Counted from the stretch's first letter, positions 34,750-46,779 are shown. The stretch is 64,000 nt of DNA from Alisma plantago-aquatica (GCA_963693085.1 OY856409.1:1166201249-1166265248); one strand, 5' to 3'. Numbers and translations are program-made. The notes: generated by a model not told the origin, from the sequence alone.

Positions 34750-36146
34750 CTGATTGTAACGCATTGTGCTGCACAAAGTGAGATTACTCAAAACAAAACT
34801 GCGGAAGAGAGATTAATGAACAGATTACTGGAAAACACTAAAAATTAAAACCATTTTCATAAAATTGTCAAACAGTGAGAACCTTTAAGTACAGGTGCTT
34901 TCATGCCTCAAAGCACTTATTATGTGTGCCATCAACATGTTATCAGGGAACCTATTCCAGTACATATATACATACATCCATTACAGCTATATACAACAAG
35001 GCACACAAGCCAACAACATATCAAAATAACGCCCAAAAAATGTCTACAAAACATCCTCAAAGCCTTGAGTGTACAGGGACGACTCTAGGACTCTGTTAAC
35101 GAAAGACATCCAGCAACACTTACAACCTCATCAGCTACTGGCCCTCCTGCTACTCCTTAACCTCTGTTGCACGATCTCTACCTCTTCGTGCACGTCCACC
35201 TAAAAAGGATGTGGGAAACCCACGGGGTGAGATTCCAAATCTCAATAGGAGATATAACTCTCCACCAACTCTATTATTATCACAGACAAGTTAAACTAAG
35301 CAGAAATATGATTACAACTATGTGAAACATGTATTCATTACTAACAGGAAGAGCAATTACTTTTTGAATTATGAAGCATCTTATCAATTTAAAAGGAATA
35401 TGAAGAACATGTATACTTCCTATCAACAATATTGTATAACGATCAAGCAATGCCTCATCCAATGTTTCTGTGTTTTGATCCTATACAATTATACAACATG
35501 AGTGATTATGCATTTTATTATGCCTTGAGGATTTGAGTCATACCACCCAAATCCCACCAATCATTTGATGAGTCAAAATCGATGCCTTACCAGGCTCACC
35601 ACCTCGTGGTTAGTACACGAGTGAAACATGCAGTGACATCACCAATCAAATTGCTTCCAGTGACATATATTCTAGTTGTGCAAACCTATCCCACCATGGT
35701 ACAGGTCACGATGCTAGTGAAACTAAGCTACGGTCCATAGCCGCACTCTTTTAGGGTATGTTCCACAGCCAATCATGTGTCACATATTCCTAGACGTAAG
35801 GGGATATTTGTCCTCACCCCTGCATATTAAAAAATATGTGCTCCGAGTTAAACTCATTTCACCATTCAGCAAGTATTGTCACTGAATGGATCTATGTTAC
35901 AGGGTAAGCTATAAGATTAGGGTTCACTAGAATAGTTAGGTCATTTAAGCATCTTTTAGCATCAATCAAGTTACAACGTACAACCTTTAAACAAATTCTA
36001 CATAAACAAGGGCATAACACATCACCAGGACATATAGAGCATGTAAGGTGAGATCTCATCACATTATCACTTGATGCTTGTCATTCCCCACCATTCTCAT
36101 CATGAGGACCACATCATGGGGTAACAACCCTTCCTCTTATCATTGA

Positions 36147-36960
36147 GGAATTTGTCAACTCATATAAGGAAATAAGCCATTATTAGGTCATAAGATCATT
36201 CACCTCCTATTTCAAAGATGTCAACAACACTTATTCCTCACAAGGTCCATTTTCACATATCATAAGAAACATAGCTCATACCTGGCTGTTCTTATCAACT
36301 CATGTCACCTACATGGTCAGAAAATTGTAGCAAGAAGAATAATACATCATTACAATCTCATAAGATACATGCCATTCGCATCACATCATTAGGGTTAGGG
36401 TTTCTATTTAATCAATTAGAGTTCACAAGGTTGGATCAACAACCACCCTAAGATCATCACTTCCATCATCATTATAAGATATGTTATGAGATAGAGACTA
36501 TATAAAACAACACTTCGTTTTTATTTGCACACCCATCCCATAGAGTGTCACATGGAATTTGTCAACTCATATAAGGAAATAAGCCATCATTAGGTCATAA
36601 GACCATTCACCTCCTCTTTCAAGGATGCCAATAACACTTATGCCTCACAAGGCCCATTTTCACATATCATAAGCGACATAGCTCATATATGGCTATTCTT
36701 ATCAATTGATGTCACCTACATGATCATAAACTTGTAGCAAGAAGAACAACGCATCATTACCATCTCATAATATCCATGCCATTCACATCACATCGTTAGG
36801 GTTAGGGTTTCTATTTAATTAATTAGGGTTTACAAGGTTGGATCAACAACCACCCTTAGATCATCACTTCCATCATCATTATAAGATATGTTATGAGATA
36901 AAGTCTATAGAAAATAACACTTCCTTTTTATTCACACAACCATCCCATAGGGTGTCACAT
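36147..36960. repeat. 407-bp tandem duplication in Tekay 5' LTR
   Basis: ggaatttgtcaactcata occurs at 36147 and 36554, and the copies stay alignable through TAGRGTGTCACAT. The 3' LTR has one copy, starting near 12923. Confidence 0.85.
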
Positions 36961-38858
36961 ATTAACATATAACCCTATCATTAGCATGGTGTAGAATAAC
37001 TACCTCCATCAAGGTCTCGGTTAAAGCTAGCATATGGTGTAATGGATTTGATCAACTTGAGAGGGTATTAGTTTAGCTTCATAGGTGTGTCAGACCACCA
37101 TACCATGTCAGATGTATCAAGCACCAACACTTATAGAGGGTGCGTCAGCTAACACCATCTCCAAAGCCTGTCGGGCAATAACATCTCCAAGGTATAACAG
37201 GTAACCTATGTTTAGGTGTGATGGGCAGCAAGTCATATCGGGCAATGCTAGCCCAAGGCATGATGGGTGTCACATATTGTGATGGGCTGTCAGGGTTAGA
37301 GTTAGTTGGGCATCATGAGTTGGGTACGTCGGGCCTCACAACTAAGGATGGGTTGGGCAACACCATCCTAGGGTGTGTCGGCCTCTGCCCAAGTAGGGCA
37401 TCACCATTTCCCTCGACACAAACCAACCCCACTAGGTTCAACCATAGTCATGATGGCTAACACCCTAGTATAACAATTGGATATAACTGTTAAACACCTT
37501 ATACGGTCTAGGTGTCTCAAAGTCATAAAAAACTATCATCACCAAGGTCTCTCCACCATATCATTTAACAACCACAAGCCAAGATAACCATCTCGACTCA
37601 TAACGTCCTATTCATGCACAAGGCATGGTGACCTAGATGTTACCAAGGCATGTCGACCTAGGCCTCACCAAGGTCATTACGACCTGTCACAAGGTGTGAT
37701 GGTCCATCGCATCACAAGTCATGACGACCACCTACCACAACATTTTGACCTCATCATCTTCAACCTAAGGTCACTCGTCGATAGAAAGCAAGAAGGTGTA
37801 ACACAAGGGCAACAACTAAGAGTAACTCCTTTCTTCTAAATAGATCTTGAAACCACCAAGAAGAACTACTAACATACAAGAGGTAAAATTCTAGAGATAA
37901 AGAACAAGATATCATGTAAGGAGTGATAATAACAAAGAAGGTTTAGAGTTATATAACCTTCCTCAAAGATCACCACCAAGATCCAAGCTCCAAGGTCAAG
38001 TTGCAAGCTAACAAGCTCACAAGCTCAAGGTAGAAGAAGATCTTCCGAACTTGGTCACCACAACACCTCCAAGGAAGAAGATGATACCAAGGTTAGGAGG
38101 GTTCGAGATGGAAAGAAAGGAAACCAAGATCCATGTCTGAGAAGAAGAAAGAAGGAGAGAAAGAGAGCTAGAAACCATGGCTTACCAAGGTAGAGGATGA
38201 AGGAAACACCACAAGCTTGGGACTTGACTACCAAGCTCTAAGAGAGAGACTCTCCTAAGCTTCTTAAGGTCGTCCACCAACGAGAAGAAGCAAGGATAGC
38301 CAAAAGGATTCTCTTGCATGGAGAGAAAGGGGTATATATACAAGAGGTATGAGAGAGAGATCATGGAAGAGGTGTCACCACCTTAGGAGCTTAGGTGCCA
38401 CTTGTCCACGAGAAAGAGCCACATGCACAACACCATGCAAATGAGGTGATAAGATATAGGCAAGGTCTCTCCCACTAGGTCACCCATCATGGTCATGCCC
38501 GATACCACATCTCCACACACCCATAAATGGATAGGGTAAAACCGTAGACACCCACAAACTGATACAAGGCCTCTCCAAGGCTCTCAAGCCCAAGACAACA
38601 CTTCTAGGTGCAAGGCACACCTCAAACATGTGCCCCAAAACATCATTAAGGATGTCACCACACAACCAAGGTTCAAACAAGGTGCCCATCTCTCTCTCTT
38701 TCCTCTAGACGATGCTAAGAGAGAGCAGAAACACACTAAAGGTGGCAAACTTGCACATCAACCCATATCCTGGGTAAATAGCAATTTGCACCAAAACCTC
38801 TACACAAAACTCAAGTATCAACCAAGCAAGCTCAAAACAAGAAACTCAAGCTTCCAAC

Positions 38859-38870
38859 ATGAACTAATTA
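38859..38870. repeat. TSD of 1.5-kb retroposon (12 bp; partner 40368-40379)
   Basis: ATGAACTAATTA is repeated exactly on both sides. TSDs longer than five bases plus a poly(A) end point to LINE-type target-primed insertion. Confidence 0.85.
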
Positions 38871-40367
38871 AACCTTAATGTGATGAGCCTAACACCAGTA
38901 CTAACCCGCTCTCTATCTAGGTTAGGAGCTCCTGCTTCTCTCTAGGGCTTTCCCCCGCGGGGGGGAGGGGCACCGCCCTCAGGCGTGCCCTCCCCTTGAT
39001 CCTTCTTTCTGAAGTATGGAGCTGGTCGGAGCTTCTCCTGAGATTGGGTTCTAGGTCCATGCGCCTTGACTAGTCTCTTCTTGTTGGATCGCGGGGGCCT
39101 CTCGGCTGGCCAGAGTGGATGGATGTGGGATGCGCCGCTAGTCCTGATCTAGATATGGGGTCGACTTTTGATTTGATCGACTTCGTCCGTTCAAGAGAGA
39201 CGGTTGGAGAGAAACGTCCCCGCCTTGGATCGTGATTTGCGTGTTGTTCCGTTGTGCAAGTGAGGAACAGGTTGTATTCTTGTCCCTCTCAGGTGCCATC
39301 TACCCCAATGGCTGAGGGGAGATCGGCTGCCTAGGCTGTCGGTGACCCTCTCGACCTCCGACGTGATCCTAGATAGGTGGTGCGGTGACGGGTGGCGGTA
39401 CTCACTCTCCTGGTGTGCCATCCGATGGTTGGGGTCCTCGCTTCCGCCTACTGCACTGTGGCTGCCTTCCCAGGCCGCCGAGTGCATCTGTTATCCATGG
39501 CGGAGCTTGGGCTCCTCAACGGGTATCTATTTGGGACTCAGATCCGGCGTCTTCCCGTCGTTGGGCTTCTCCATCAACCTGATCCCAACAGAGAAGACGT
39601 GCGGCACCCTGGTGGTGTCTGCTACCCACTGCTTCTGGTTGATGGAACACTTCAAGTGTTCGATGATTTGCCTCTATGCAAACAGGGCAATGCACGTTGG
39701 TGCTTTGTTCTCTAGCCGGGGGTTCTTTGAATTTCTATGGTTCCAGTTTGTTCGAGATGAGTGCAGGATCTGTGCAGGATTTCACTTGGATGGTTGCCTA
39801 GGTTCTTGGCCATTGGAAATCTTGATGTCGTTGCATACTACCACATTTTGTGGGTGGCTATAGTGATAGTTGGTGATGTGCAAAGCATGAAAGGTGGAAT
39901 CGGATGCCCCTTGGCTACTCTCTAGGGTGTGTATGCATTGTTTCTGCCTTCCCCAAATGGTTTGGTCCTTTCGTGGACAGTTTTCTCAGGGTTTCTTGGT
40001 GGATGTACAATCCATGAAGATACCCAAGATCCTGATATTCAGAGAAGGTCAAATAAACTTAAAGCTAGCTCAAGACAGGATGTTCTGGCGATTGCTCTAC
40101 TTTAGTCTGCAATTACTGTTTGTGGGTGGGCTGAATGAATGTAATTGCAGGCTTTAATATCCATTCCCCTGATCGAATGTCTAGTTTTAGTTTTATAGCT
40201 TGTTAGGCTTTCTTCATTTTTTCTTGATTCTTGAGATCATCTGAGTACCTCCTGCGTGAGGTTTCTGATCCAATGCTGAGTTTTTTTAACTCCTATGTTG
40301 TAATGGGGTACTTAGTGCCCAAATTTTTTGGTATCTTAGTAACATGCTTTTTGACCGACAAAAAAAA
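38871..40367 (+). mobile_element. Non-autonomous poly(A) retroposon, GC-rich
   Basis: 1497 bases with a GC-rich 5' end (a run of C then G at about 38951-38968) and a 3' end GACCGACAAAAAAAA. No endonuclease or reverse transcriptase is recognisable. The longest frame (39342-39863) shows no family I know. It could be a LINE-derived non-autonomous element, or a retroposed host transcript moved by LINE enzymes. Its 3' end does not match the neighbouring LINE's, so that LINE family is not obviously the helper. Confidence 0.72.
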
Positions 40368-40421
40368 ATGAACTAATTACATCTCAGATGATTTGAGCAA
40401 GGTGCTAAGCAACATGCTTAA

Positions 40422-40436
40422 GAAAAACAAATAGGG
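40422..40436. repeat. TSD of L1 LINE (15 bp; partner 46734-46748)
   Basis: GAAAAACAAATAGGG on the left, GCAAAACAAATAGGG on the right, one mismatch. The 3' LTR of the host element has the intact target (gcaaaacaaacaggg). Confidence 0.87.
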
Positions 40437-40660
40437 GGTTCACGAAGATCAGTGGGCGTTGGCAATCGGCTTCCTAGGGCGATCGCCCCCCTGTCGGCGT
40501 CACCGTACCACTCCGACTAGGCACCCCGCCTACCGGAGGCCACCGTTTTCTAGGGGCTAGGGCTCAGGTCGCGATGTTGCCATCACCGTTGATCCACAGG
40601 GTGACCAGACAGAGCTAGCGGGAAAACCTAGAACAACAAGCTGTAGCGGAGAGGAGGAAA

Positions 40661-42307
40661 ATGATGACGGCGTCCGCGGTTTCAACGGAGGAGATACTTC
40701 CTGATGTGAGGATGGTTCTTGCGGACGAAGAAGCATTGACTGATCACCGATCGCAGCCTAGGGCGACCAGGGAGGAAGGGAGGCCTGACGTTTCCGAGTC
40801 TGGGCGAGCGGGAGATCTCACGATCGGGTGTGCACCGGGAGCGCCACCGCAGGTAGGTATTGCAGAGCCGCCGACGTTGGACTCTGGTCATCGGGAGGGA
40901 CACCCAGTCGTGGCGCCGTCCCAGCCGACGTTGATGGGGAATGAAGGTTCAGCTCCATTGGTGGTCGAGGCCCCTGCTATCCTAGTGGAGACAGCGACTC
41001 TTTCATCCAGAGAAGGAACGAGGGAAACACCTAATGGAAACACGACTATACCTAGGGTTGATGCTGGCCGGTCACCAAATTTTCCGCCAGTGGACACGAT
41101 GCAGCCCCAAAGAAAAGCACCTCTGTTTGGGATGCCGCACGACACTTGTTTCAGGTGTATGGGAAGAGGTCATTGGCAAGCACAATGTAGGAGAAGCAAG
41201 GTCTGCTATAACTGTCGAAGACCGGGGCATGTGGCTACTAGGTGCACGCAGTTTGTCCTGAGACCGAGGCCGCCAGACGTACGTTCGAGAACGGCCTTTC
41301 CACCTTTGCCTACAGGTATTCCGGCTAGGGGTGCTCCACAACACGTCCCTAAACACATCGCTGTTGATGTAGGTCCGGATGACGAGATGCAGAGAAGCAA
41401 GATGATGGCGCTAGAGAGAGCGGTGGAGGTATCTTGGCCCTTTGATATCCAGTGGATGGAGGTATGCCCGTTCTTGCGACAGTGCTGGCCCAATGCTACA
41501 GATTTATACAGGTTTGCGGAGCGCAAGGTTGTTGCCTTCTTCTCATGCAACAAGGAGGCTAAGGAAGTGACAGAGAAGGGAGTACCATCATTACGTGGAA
41601 AAAGAAATGATATGCACCACATGATCAATGGAGAACAACACCAGTGGAAGGAGGAATTTTGGTTCTGGGTAGCAGACGTTCCGATTACCTGTAGGGATGA
41701 TGACACGATGAAGAAGATTATATCACCGTTCGGAAAGCTGATGTTTATTTCTGATTGGCAGAAGGATAAATATGACCTATCTGGACTCCTGATATTAGTA
41801 GAGGCTTTTAATGAAGATGTCCCTCAAGTTATATCTCCTACATACGGGCAGCGTCGTACTTCTGTGCAGCTCTTCATGGTGGCAAGAGGACCGGTGAGAT
41901 CCAATAACACGCATTTTACTAAGTTTGGGAGAGATTATGGGATTCCTCGGGATGCCTTACTTGTCCAGGAGAAGACAAATATATCTAATAACATGGTGGT
42001 TGTGACAGATAGAACCTCGGATGCTAGGGAGATCTCTCAGACGCGGTGTCCATCTCCGATCAGGCAGCATCACAGGACTCCAAGGCGAGTGGTGGTGGAT
42101 AGAGAAGGTAACAACAAATACCTGTCGAATAGACGGTTGGAGGATTTCATGTACCTTGAGAGTGAATACAATGAGCAGTGGAGGAGATCGGGGAGATGCC
42201 ATAGCAGACGAAGAAGAGATGGTGATGATAGTCAGTACCATAGGCGTTATCATTCCAAGAGAAGACACTCAGACTGTGACGGTGAATTTTTTGATGGTTG
42301 TTGGTAG
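40661..42307 (+). CDS. L1 ORF1 protein (RNA-binding, zinc knuckles)
   Basis: 548 codons, open throughout; another ATG follows at codon 2. Residues 1-150 are low-complexity and probably disordered. Two tandem CCHC zinc knuckles lie at about residues 162-192 (C-F-R-C-M-G-R-G-H-W-Q-A-Q-C, then C-Y-N-C-R-R-P-G-H-V-A-T-R-C). A folded domain with KVVAFFSCNKEAKEV, FWFWVADVPITC and FGKLMFISDW follows at about 250-410, resembling the RRM-like domain (DUF4283 type) of plant L1 ORF1. A basic R/S-rich tail closes it. It would coat LINE RNA and help target priming. Knuckles ahead of the RRM-like domain is the reverse of the order in many plant L1s. That this ORF stayed open while ORF2 decayed may be chance. 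Confidence 0.82.
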   Translation: MMTASAVSTEEILPDVRMVLADEEALTDHRSQPRATREEGRPDVSESGRAGDLTIGCAPGAPPQVGIAEPPTLDSGHREGHPVVAPSQPTLMGNEGSAPLVVEAPAILVETATLSSREGTRETPNGNTTIPRVDAGRSPNFPPVDTMQPQRKAPLFGMPHDTCFRCMGRGHWQAQCRRSKVCYNCRRPGHVATRCTQFVLRPRPPDVRSRTAFPPLPTGIPARGAPQHVPKHIAVDVGPDDEMQRSKMMALERAVEVSWPFDIQWMEVCPFLRQCWPNATDLYRFAERKVVAFFSCNKEAKEVTEKGVPSLRGKRNDMHHMINGEQHQWKEEFWFWVADVPITCRDDDTMKKIISPFGKLMFISDWQKDKYDLSGLLILVEAFNEDVPQVISPTYGQRRTSVQLFMVARGPVRSNNTHFTKFGRDYGIPRDALLVQEKTNISNNMVVVTDRTSDAREISQTRCPSPIRQHHRTPRRVVVDREGNNKYLSNRRLEDFMYLESEYNEQWRRSGRCHSRRRRDGDDSQYHRRYHSKRRHSDCDGEFFDGCW

Positions 42308-42374
42308 GATTTTGAAGGGGGGTACAACCCTTGATTGGGTTCATCTTTGCTGGGACAGCGGCACCAAGTTATAA

Positions 42375-45300
42375 ATGAATTGTTCTTCTATTTTTTGGAA
42401 TATCTGGGGGGCTTCTAATAACCCAACGAGAAGAGTGTTGAGCAGAATTTGTGGTCGGTTTAAACCAGACGTGGTTTGCCTGTTTGAGCCATTTCTTCAT
42501 GCGGAACAGGCTGCGGAACTCATGGACATTGTGAGGCTTGACTGGGCAGTGGACAACCAAGAAGAGGGAGCAAAGGTTTGGTTATATGCTGACAGTGATA
42601 TGAACCCTGCGGTTTTCAGGAGACATAGACAACACATCACGACGAGTATGGAAAACAGTGATGGATCTAAATTTTTTGTTACACCTATATATGCCGGTTG
42701 TGATACCGTTGAGAGACGATCTCTATGGTACGAATTGCTTGTATTGGCAGAACATATTGGTGATGAACCATGGATGATCACAGGTGATTTCAATGTGGTA
42801 CGCAATGCAAGGGAGAGAAGAGGTGAAAATTTTCCAAGATACCATGACATGCTGGATTTCAACACATTAATTGCGGATGCAGCTCTGGATGAGATTCCAT
42901 TTGAAGGAAGCCAATTCACTTGGGTGAATAAACAGATTCTTACACCTACTATGTGGCAGAGAATAGATAGAGTGCTAGTGAATGAAGCATGGATGACGGC
43001 AAGGCCCACTACCAAGTTGATACACCTAACCAGAGACAGAGTATCAGATCACAGTCCAATTGTTACAATTCCAGACGCTCGTGCAGTAGACCAAAGGAAA
43101 GCACACTTTGTTTTTATGAAAGCATGGCTTGATCACGATGATTGTTTAAAAGTGATTGAGTAGGCTTGGAATGAACCAGTCACGGGACATCCTTCTTTTA
43201 TTTTCTGTCACAAGCTTAAGAAAGTTAGGACAGCCCTGCGTCGATGGAGCAAAGATTCTTTTGGTGAAATCAAGCAGCGGATACGTGACTTGGAGGATGT
43301 GGTCTTTACTACACATGTTGCGTTTGATGAGAATCCAACCAGGATGAATGAAATAAATCTGAGGACAGCTGAGGATGAGCTGCAACTTCTGTTAAATGAA
43401 GAAGAAGCAAAGTGGAAAGAGAAAGCAAGGATAAGCTGGCTTAAAGATGGGGAGCGTAATACGAAATTCTATCATGCAACTGTCAAAGCAAGAAGAAAAC
43501 ACAGGAGGGTTAACAGGGTGGTCTTACATGATGGCACTTGTATTTCGGATCCAAAGCTGATTGCGGAGGTGGCGGCCGATCACTATAAAATTTTTTTCAA
43601 TGAAGTGGTGGAGACAAGCTATTCTGATATGGAAGATTTCCTACAAGATATACCGGAATCAATATCTATGGATGACAATTTTTCCCTTATTGTTGTTCCC
43701 CATGAAGAGGAGATTATGAAGACCGTACAAAAGATGGATTCCACATCGGCTCCAGGTCTGGATGGGTTCACTTTGTCTTTCTTTCAGGCTGCTTGGTCCA
43801 TCATTGGTGAGGATTTTATGAAGATGTCGGAGGCCTTCTTTAGAGGACAGCCATGTTTTAGGGGTCTTTTTTGTTGCCGTATTCTACTCATACCGAAGGT
43901 AGACACCCCAAAAAGGTTACCGGAGGATTTCAGACCTATTTCGATTGAGAATGTTGGCCTTCGCATACTTGCGTGAGTTCTCAATGATAGACTGGCTCTC
44001 ATGATGCCGAGATTGATTTCTAAGGTGCAAGGTGCTTTTGTCAAAGGGTCTGATATCACTCATCACGTCCGAATTGCGAAGGACCTGATGCACGACATCA
44101 ACAGGGGCCAAGGTACACCTAATGTAATTTTGAAGTATGATATGTCGAGAGATTATGATAGGACTGACTGGAATGTTCTGAGGAGAGTAGTGCAGCAGTT
44201 TGGGTTTTCAATAGAGATGGTGAATTTGTTCTTAAGCTTCTTTTCTAATACTTGGGCCACGATCACTATTGGAGAAGAAACTGCTGGTTTTTTTCTGATT
44301 TGTAGAGGCATCAAGCAAGGATGTGCTTTATCACCTTTTCTGTTCATTCTGTTTGAGGAGATTCTATGTAGAAGATTTCTGAAACTAGAAGAAGAAGTAC
44401 TCATTTCTAGATTCCTGATAAGGGGAGAAGCAGTTCCAGCAAGTATCCTTTTATATGCAGATGATATTGCTATATTTTTCAATGCTGATCAAAGATCGAT
44501 GGTGAAGGTTAAGGAAACCTTTGAGGCGTACGAATGGGCCACAGGGCAACGTATAAACAAGGCTAAATCCTCCTGTGTCGTAGGTGGGAATGATTTGGAA
44601 ATGACCGACAGAGTGGTGAATTGTCTTGATACGGGGGTAGCAAAGGATTCTTTAACTTATTTGGGCATTCCTATTTCTAAAGGAAGGATGAGACTTAATG
44701 ACTTTGAGTTTCTAATGAAGAAGATTGTTGGCAAATTCACAGCCTGGAGGTCCAAACTATTATCCTTTACGGGCAGGAGACTACTGATTGCTCATGTTCT
44801 GACATCCATTCCAGTATATACGGCGGCTGCGATTGGTATTCCAGCAGGGATTGCAGACCGTATTGAAAACAAACTATCTCAATTTCTATGGGCGGGCAAA
44901 GATGAAAAGCAAAGAAAGGCATGGCTCAGTTGGCATAGAGTTGCAAGACCTTTTTCTCAAGGTGGACTTGGGATACCACCTTTGCGACTGATAAATGATG
45001 CATTTCTAGGGAAGGCGTGCTGGGAGGTGTTGACGTCGGACTCATTATGGGTTGTGTTCTGTAGGAGGAAGTATGCTAACGTGGCAGGAGGTCGTGATAA
45101 TATTTACCCCGGTTCTTTGAAGCTTGGGCCCTATCCTTCCCCGTACTGGAAAAGAATCTGGGATATGATGCCTGGAGTTTTCCCTTTATGTAGATGGGTG
45201 GTAGGAAGAGGTGATATTTCTTTCTGGGATTCACGGTGGTGCGAACGGCGGTTGGCTGATCATGCGAGATTTTCTAGCGACAGAAGACATTCCTTTCTTA

Positions 45301-46581
45301 TTAAAGACTTTTGGATTGATGGACAGGGATGGGATTGGGACCTTTTGAAGATGAATGTCAATGATGAGGGGCTGAATCTTATCCGTGATTCTAACACATG
45401 GGTCGCTAATGAGGATGATAGGATGATATGGAGTCCGGTAATGCGAGGAGATTTTTCTATGAGATCGGTAAAGCAGGTTTTGATGCTTGATAGAAGGGAA
45501 GGTCCTATTGGACTAGGTTCGATTTGGGATACTAATTTCCCTAAGGCTGCATCGTTCATTTGGAAATCTGCTAGAAGAGCCACTGCAATGGATGACAACA
45601 TTAAAGCTAAATGCGGAATCCCGATAGTATCTCAGTGCAATTGTTGCGCGGAACCGTATGAGGAAAGCATTGAGCATCTTTTGTTTGAAGGGCAAAATGC
45701 AGAGTTTTTCTGGGGCAAATTTGTTGTTTTGACAGGTATGGTGCCACCCACCAATGTAAGAAATCTTATAGACACATGTGGTTTGGATTAAAAGAAAAAA
45801 AATTAAGGAATGGTTAGATGGAAATTTGGCAGTTTTGATCCCATACAGTATTTGGTGGCTGAGGTGCGAAGCAAGGTTTGAAGGAAAACACAGACCATTA
45901 TGTCATGAATGGGAGTATGTTACTAGAGCACTGAATATTCAGCTGAAGGAAAGATCTTTTATGCTTGATTGTGATAACAATATTTATGACCGCATGAGGG
46001 AAGCCAACCTGGTGGAACCTAAAGTCACGATGAGGCAGATTAAACTTTTTAGATGGATGACGCCTGACCTACATAACCTTAAGCTCAATCTCACGATCGG
46101 GAAAGATAGAGACAACCGTGGGATTCCTAGAATATGGGCGGCGGGAATTATTAGGAACCACATGGCTGATATTTGCTTGGTGTTCAGAATGTGGATCAGA
46201 AGTACAGATTACATCCTTGCGTACATGCAAGTGTGTGCCATCGACTTGAAATTAGCGAGAGATAATGCGTTGGGCATCTCGTGTGTTGAGCTTGATGAGG
46301 CATATGTGTATGACATCATATGGAACAACGGAAAGGAACCATGGAGGTCGACATCTTTTGTACGTGAGCTGCGAGAGGAGATTAAAGCTGCTATGATTTA
46401 TGGGTCCCTTGTTCACAAGGTCATCAACTCGATACCTCATGAACTAGGAAAATGGGGCAGCAGCTTGGATGAGCCTTTTGTTTCTTCTAATATCCTGAAT
46501 ATGCCACGCAGAGTAAGAGGTATGGCGGCCTTGGAAAAGCGTCGTGTCCCGTACATCGTAATGCAGAAAATAGTGAGCTAG
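42375..46581 (+). pseudogene. L1 ORF2 polyprotein pseudogene: endonuclease, RT, zinc region, RNase H
   Basis: Starts 67 bases after ORF1. The AP-type endonuclease covers about residues 1-235 (GDFNVV at about 42786, SDHSPIV at about 43048). A stop, TAG at 43161, follows. The linker has RISWLKDGERNTKFYH. The reverse transcriptase starts with STSAPGLDGF, then LIPKVD and DFRPIS. A second stop, TGA at 43974, stands where family members have arginine. Then VQGAFVKG, RGIKQGCALSPFLF, and the catalytic LLYADDIAIF with YADD at 44454-44465. A zf-RVT region (FPKAASFIWKSARRA, then C-x-C-C...H) lies at 45530-45690. At about 45790 the frame shifts and an RNase H-like domain runs to 46581. Its catalytic positions look lost: the DGS-type start reads NLTIG, and the AEMQ-type block reads AYMQ. 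Confidence 0.88.
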
Positions 46582-46779
46582 TTAGAGAAATAGGATGGGG
46601 AGTACGATGGTTGTTTTGTTTTTTCCTTTTATTACCTGCGTCCGTTATAAGCAGGAGCTATAATTGTTTGAGGATTATGCCCACAAGAGGGGTGTGGGAT
46701 AAATAAAAGCGACCCCTGGCTTAACAAAAAAAAGCAAAACAAATAGGGTTATCCCAAAACATGGGTCAGGGTCCTTACA

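Larger units (their letters stand above)
40437..46733 (+). mobile_element. L1-type LINE, near full length
   Basis: 6297 bases: a 5' UTR of about 220, ORF1 (40661-42307), ORF2 (42375 to about 46581), a short 3' UTR and a poly(A) end at 46725-46733. A long TSD flanks it. The 5' end seems complete, because it includes a GC-rich leader before ORF1. ORF1 is open; ORF2 has two premature stops and a frameshift. Confidence 0.92.
11509..46779 (-). mobile_element. Tekay/Del-type chromovirus (gypsy), complete outline, dead
   Basis: Minus orientation: 5' LTR 34755-46779 (with two nested retroposons), PBS, gag, protease, reverse transcriptase, RNase H, integrase, chromodomain, 3' LTR 11509-15322. The LTR starts TGTAAGGACCC on the minus strand. 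The integrase is followed by a recognisable chromodomain, which marks chromoviruses; sequence motifs fit the Tekay/Del clade. Without nested DNA and a 407-bp duplication the 5' LTR is about 3.8 kb, matching the 3.81-kb 3' LTR. The coding region is split by an Athila element in gag and a solo LTR in the reverse transcriptase, and it carries several stops. Confidence 0.9.
34755..46779 (-). mobile_element. Tekay 5' LTR with two nested retroposons and a tandem duplication
   Basis: Total 12,025 bases. Subtracting the 1497-base retroposon and its 12-bp TSD, the 6297-base LINE and its 15-bp TSD, and one 407-base repeat leaves about 3.8 kb, the length of the 3' LTR. The termini are TGTAAC at 34755 and CCTTACA at 46779. 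Confidence 0.88.

Noticed and set aside
39342..39863. Plus-strand open frame of 173 codons
   Set aside because: It is inside the GC-rich retroposon. It has no recognisable domain, and overlapping frames are open too because the tract is GC-rich. Not strong enough to call a gene.
42497..43015. Minus-strand ORF of 172 codons opposite the LINE endonuclease
   Set aside because: Shadow frame of ORF2; the plus strand carries all catalytic motifs.
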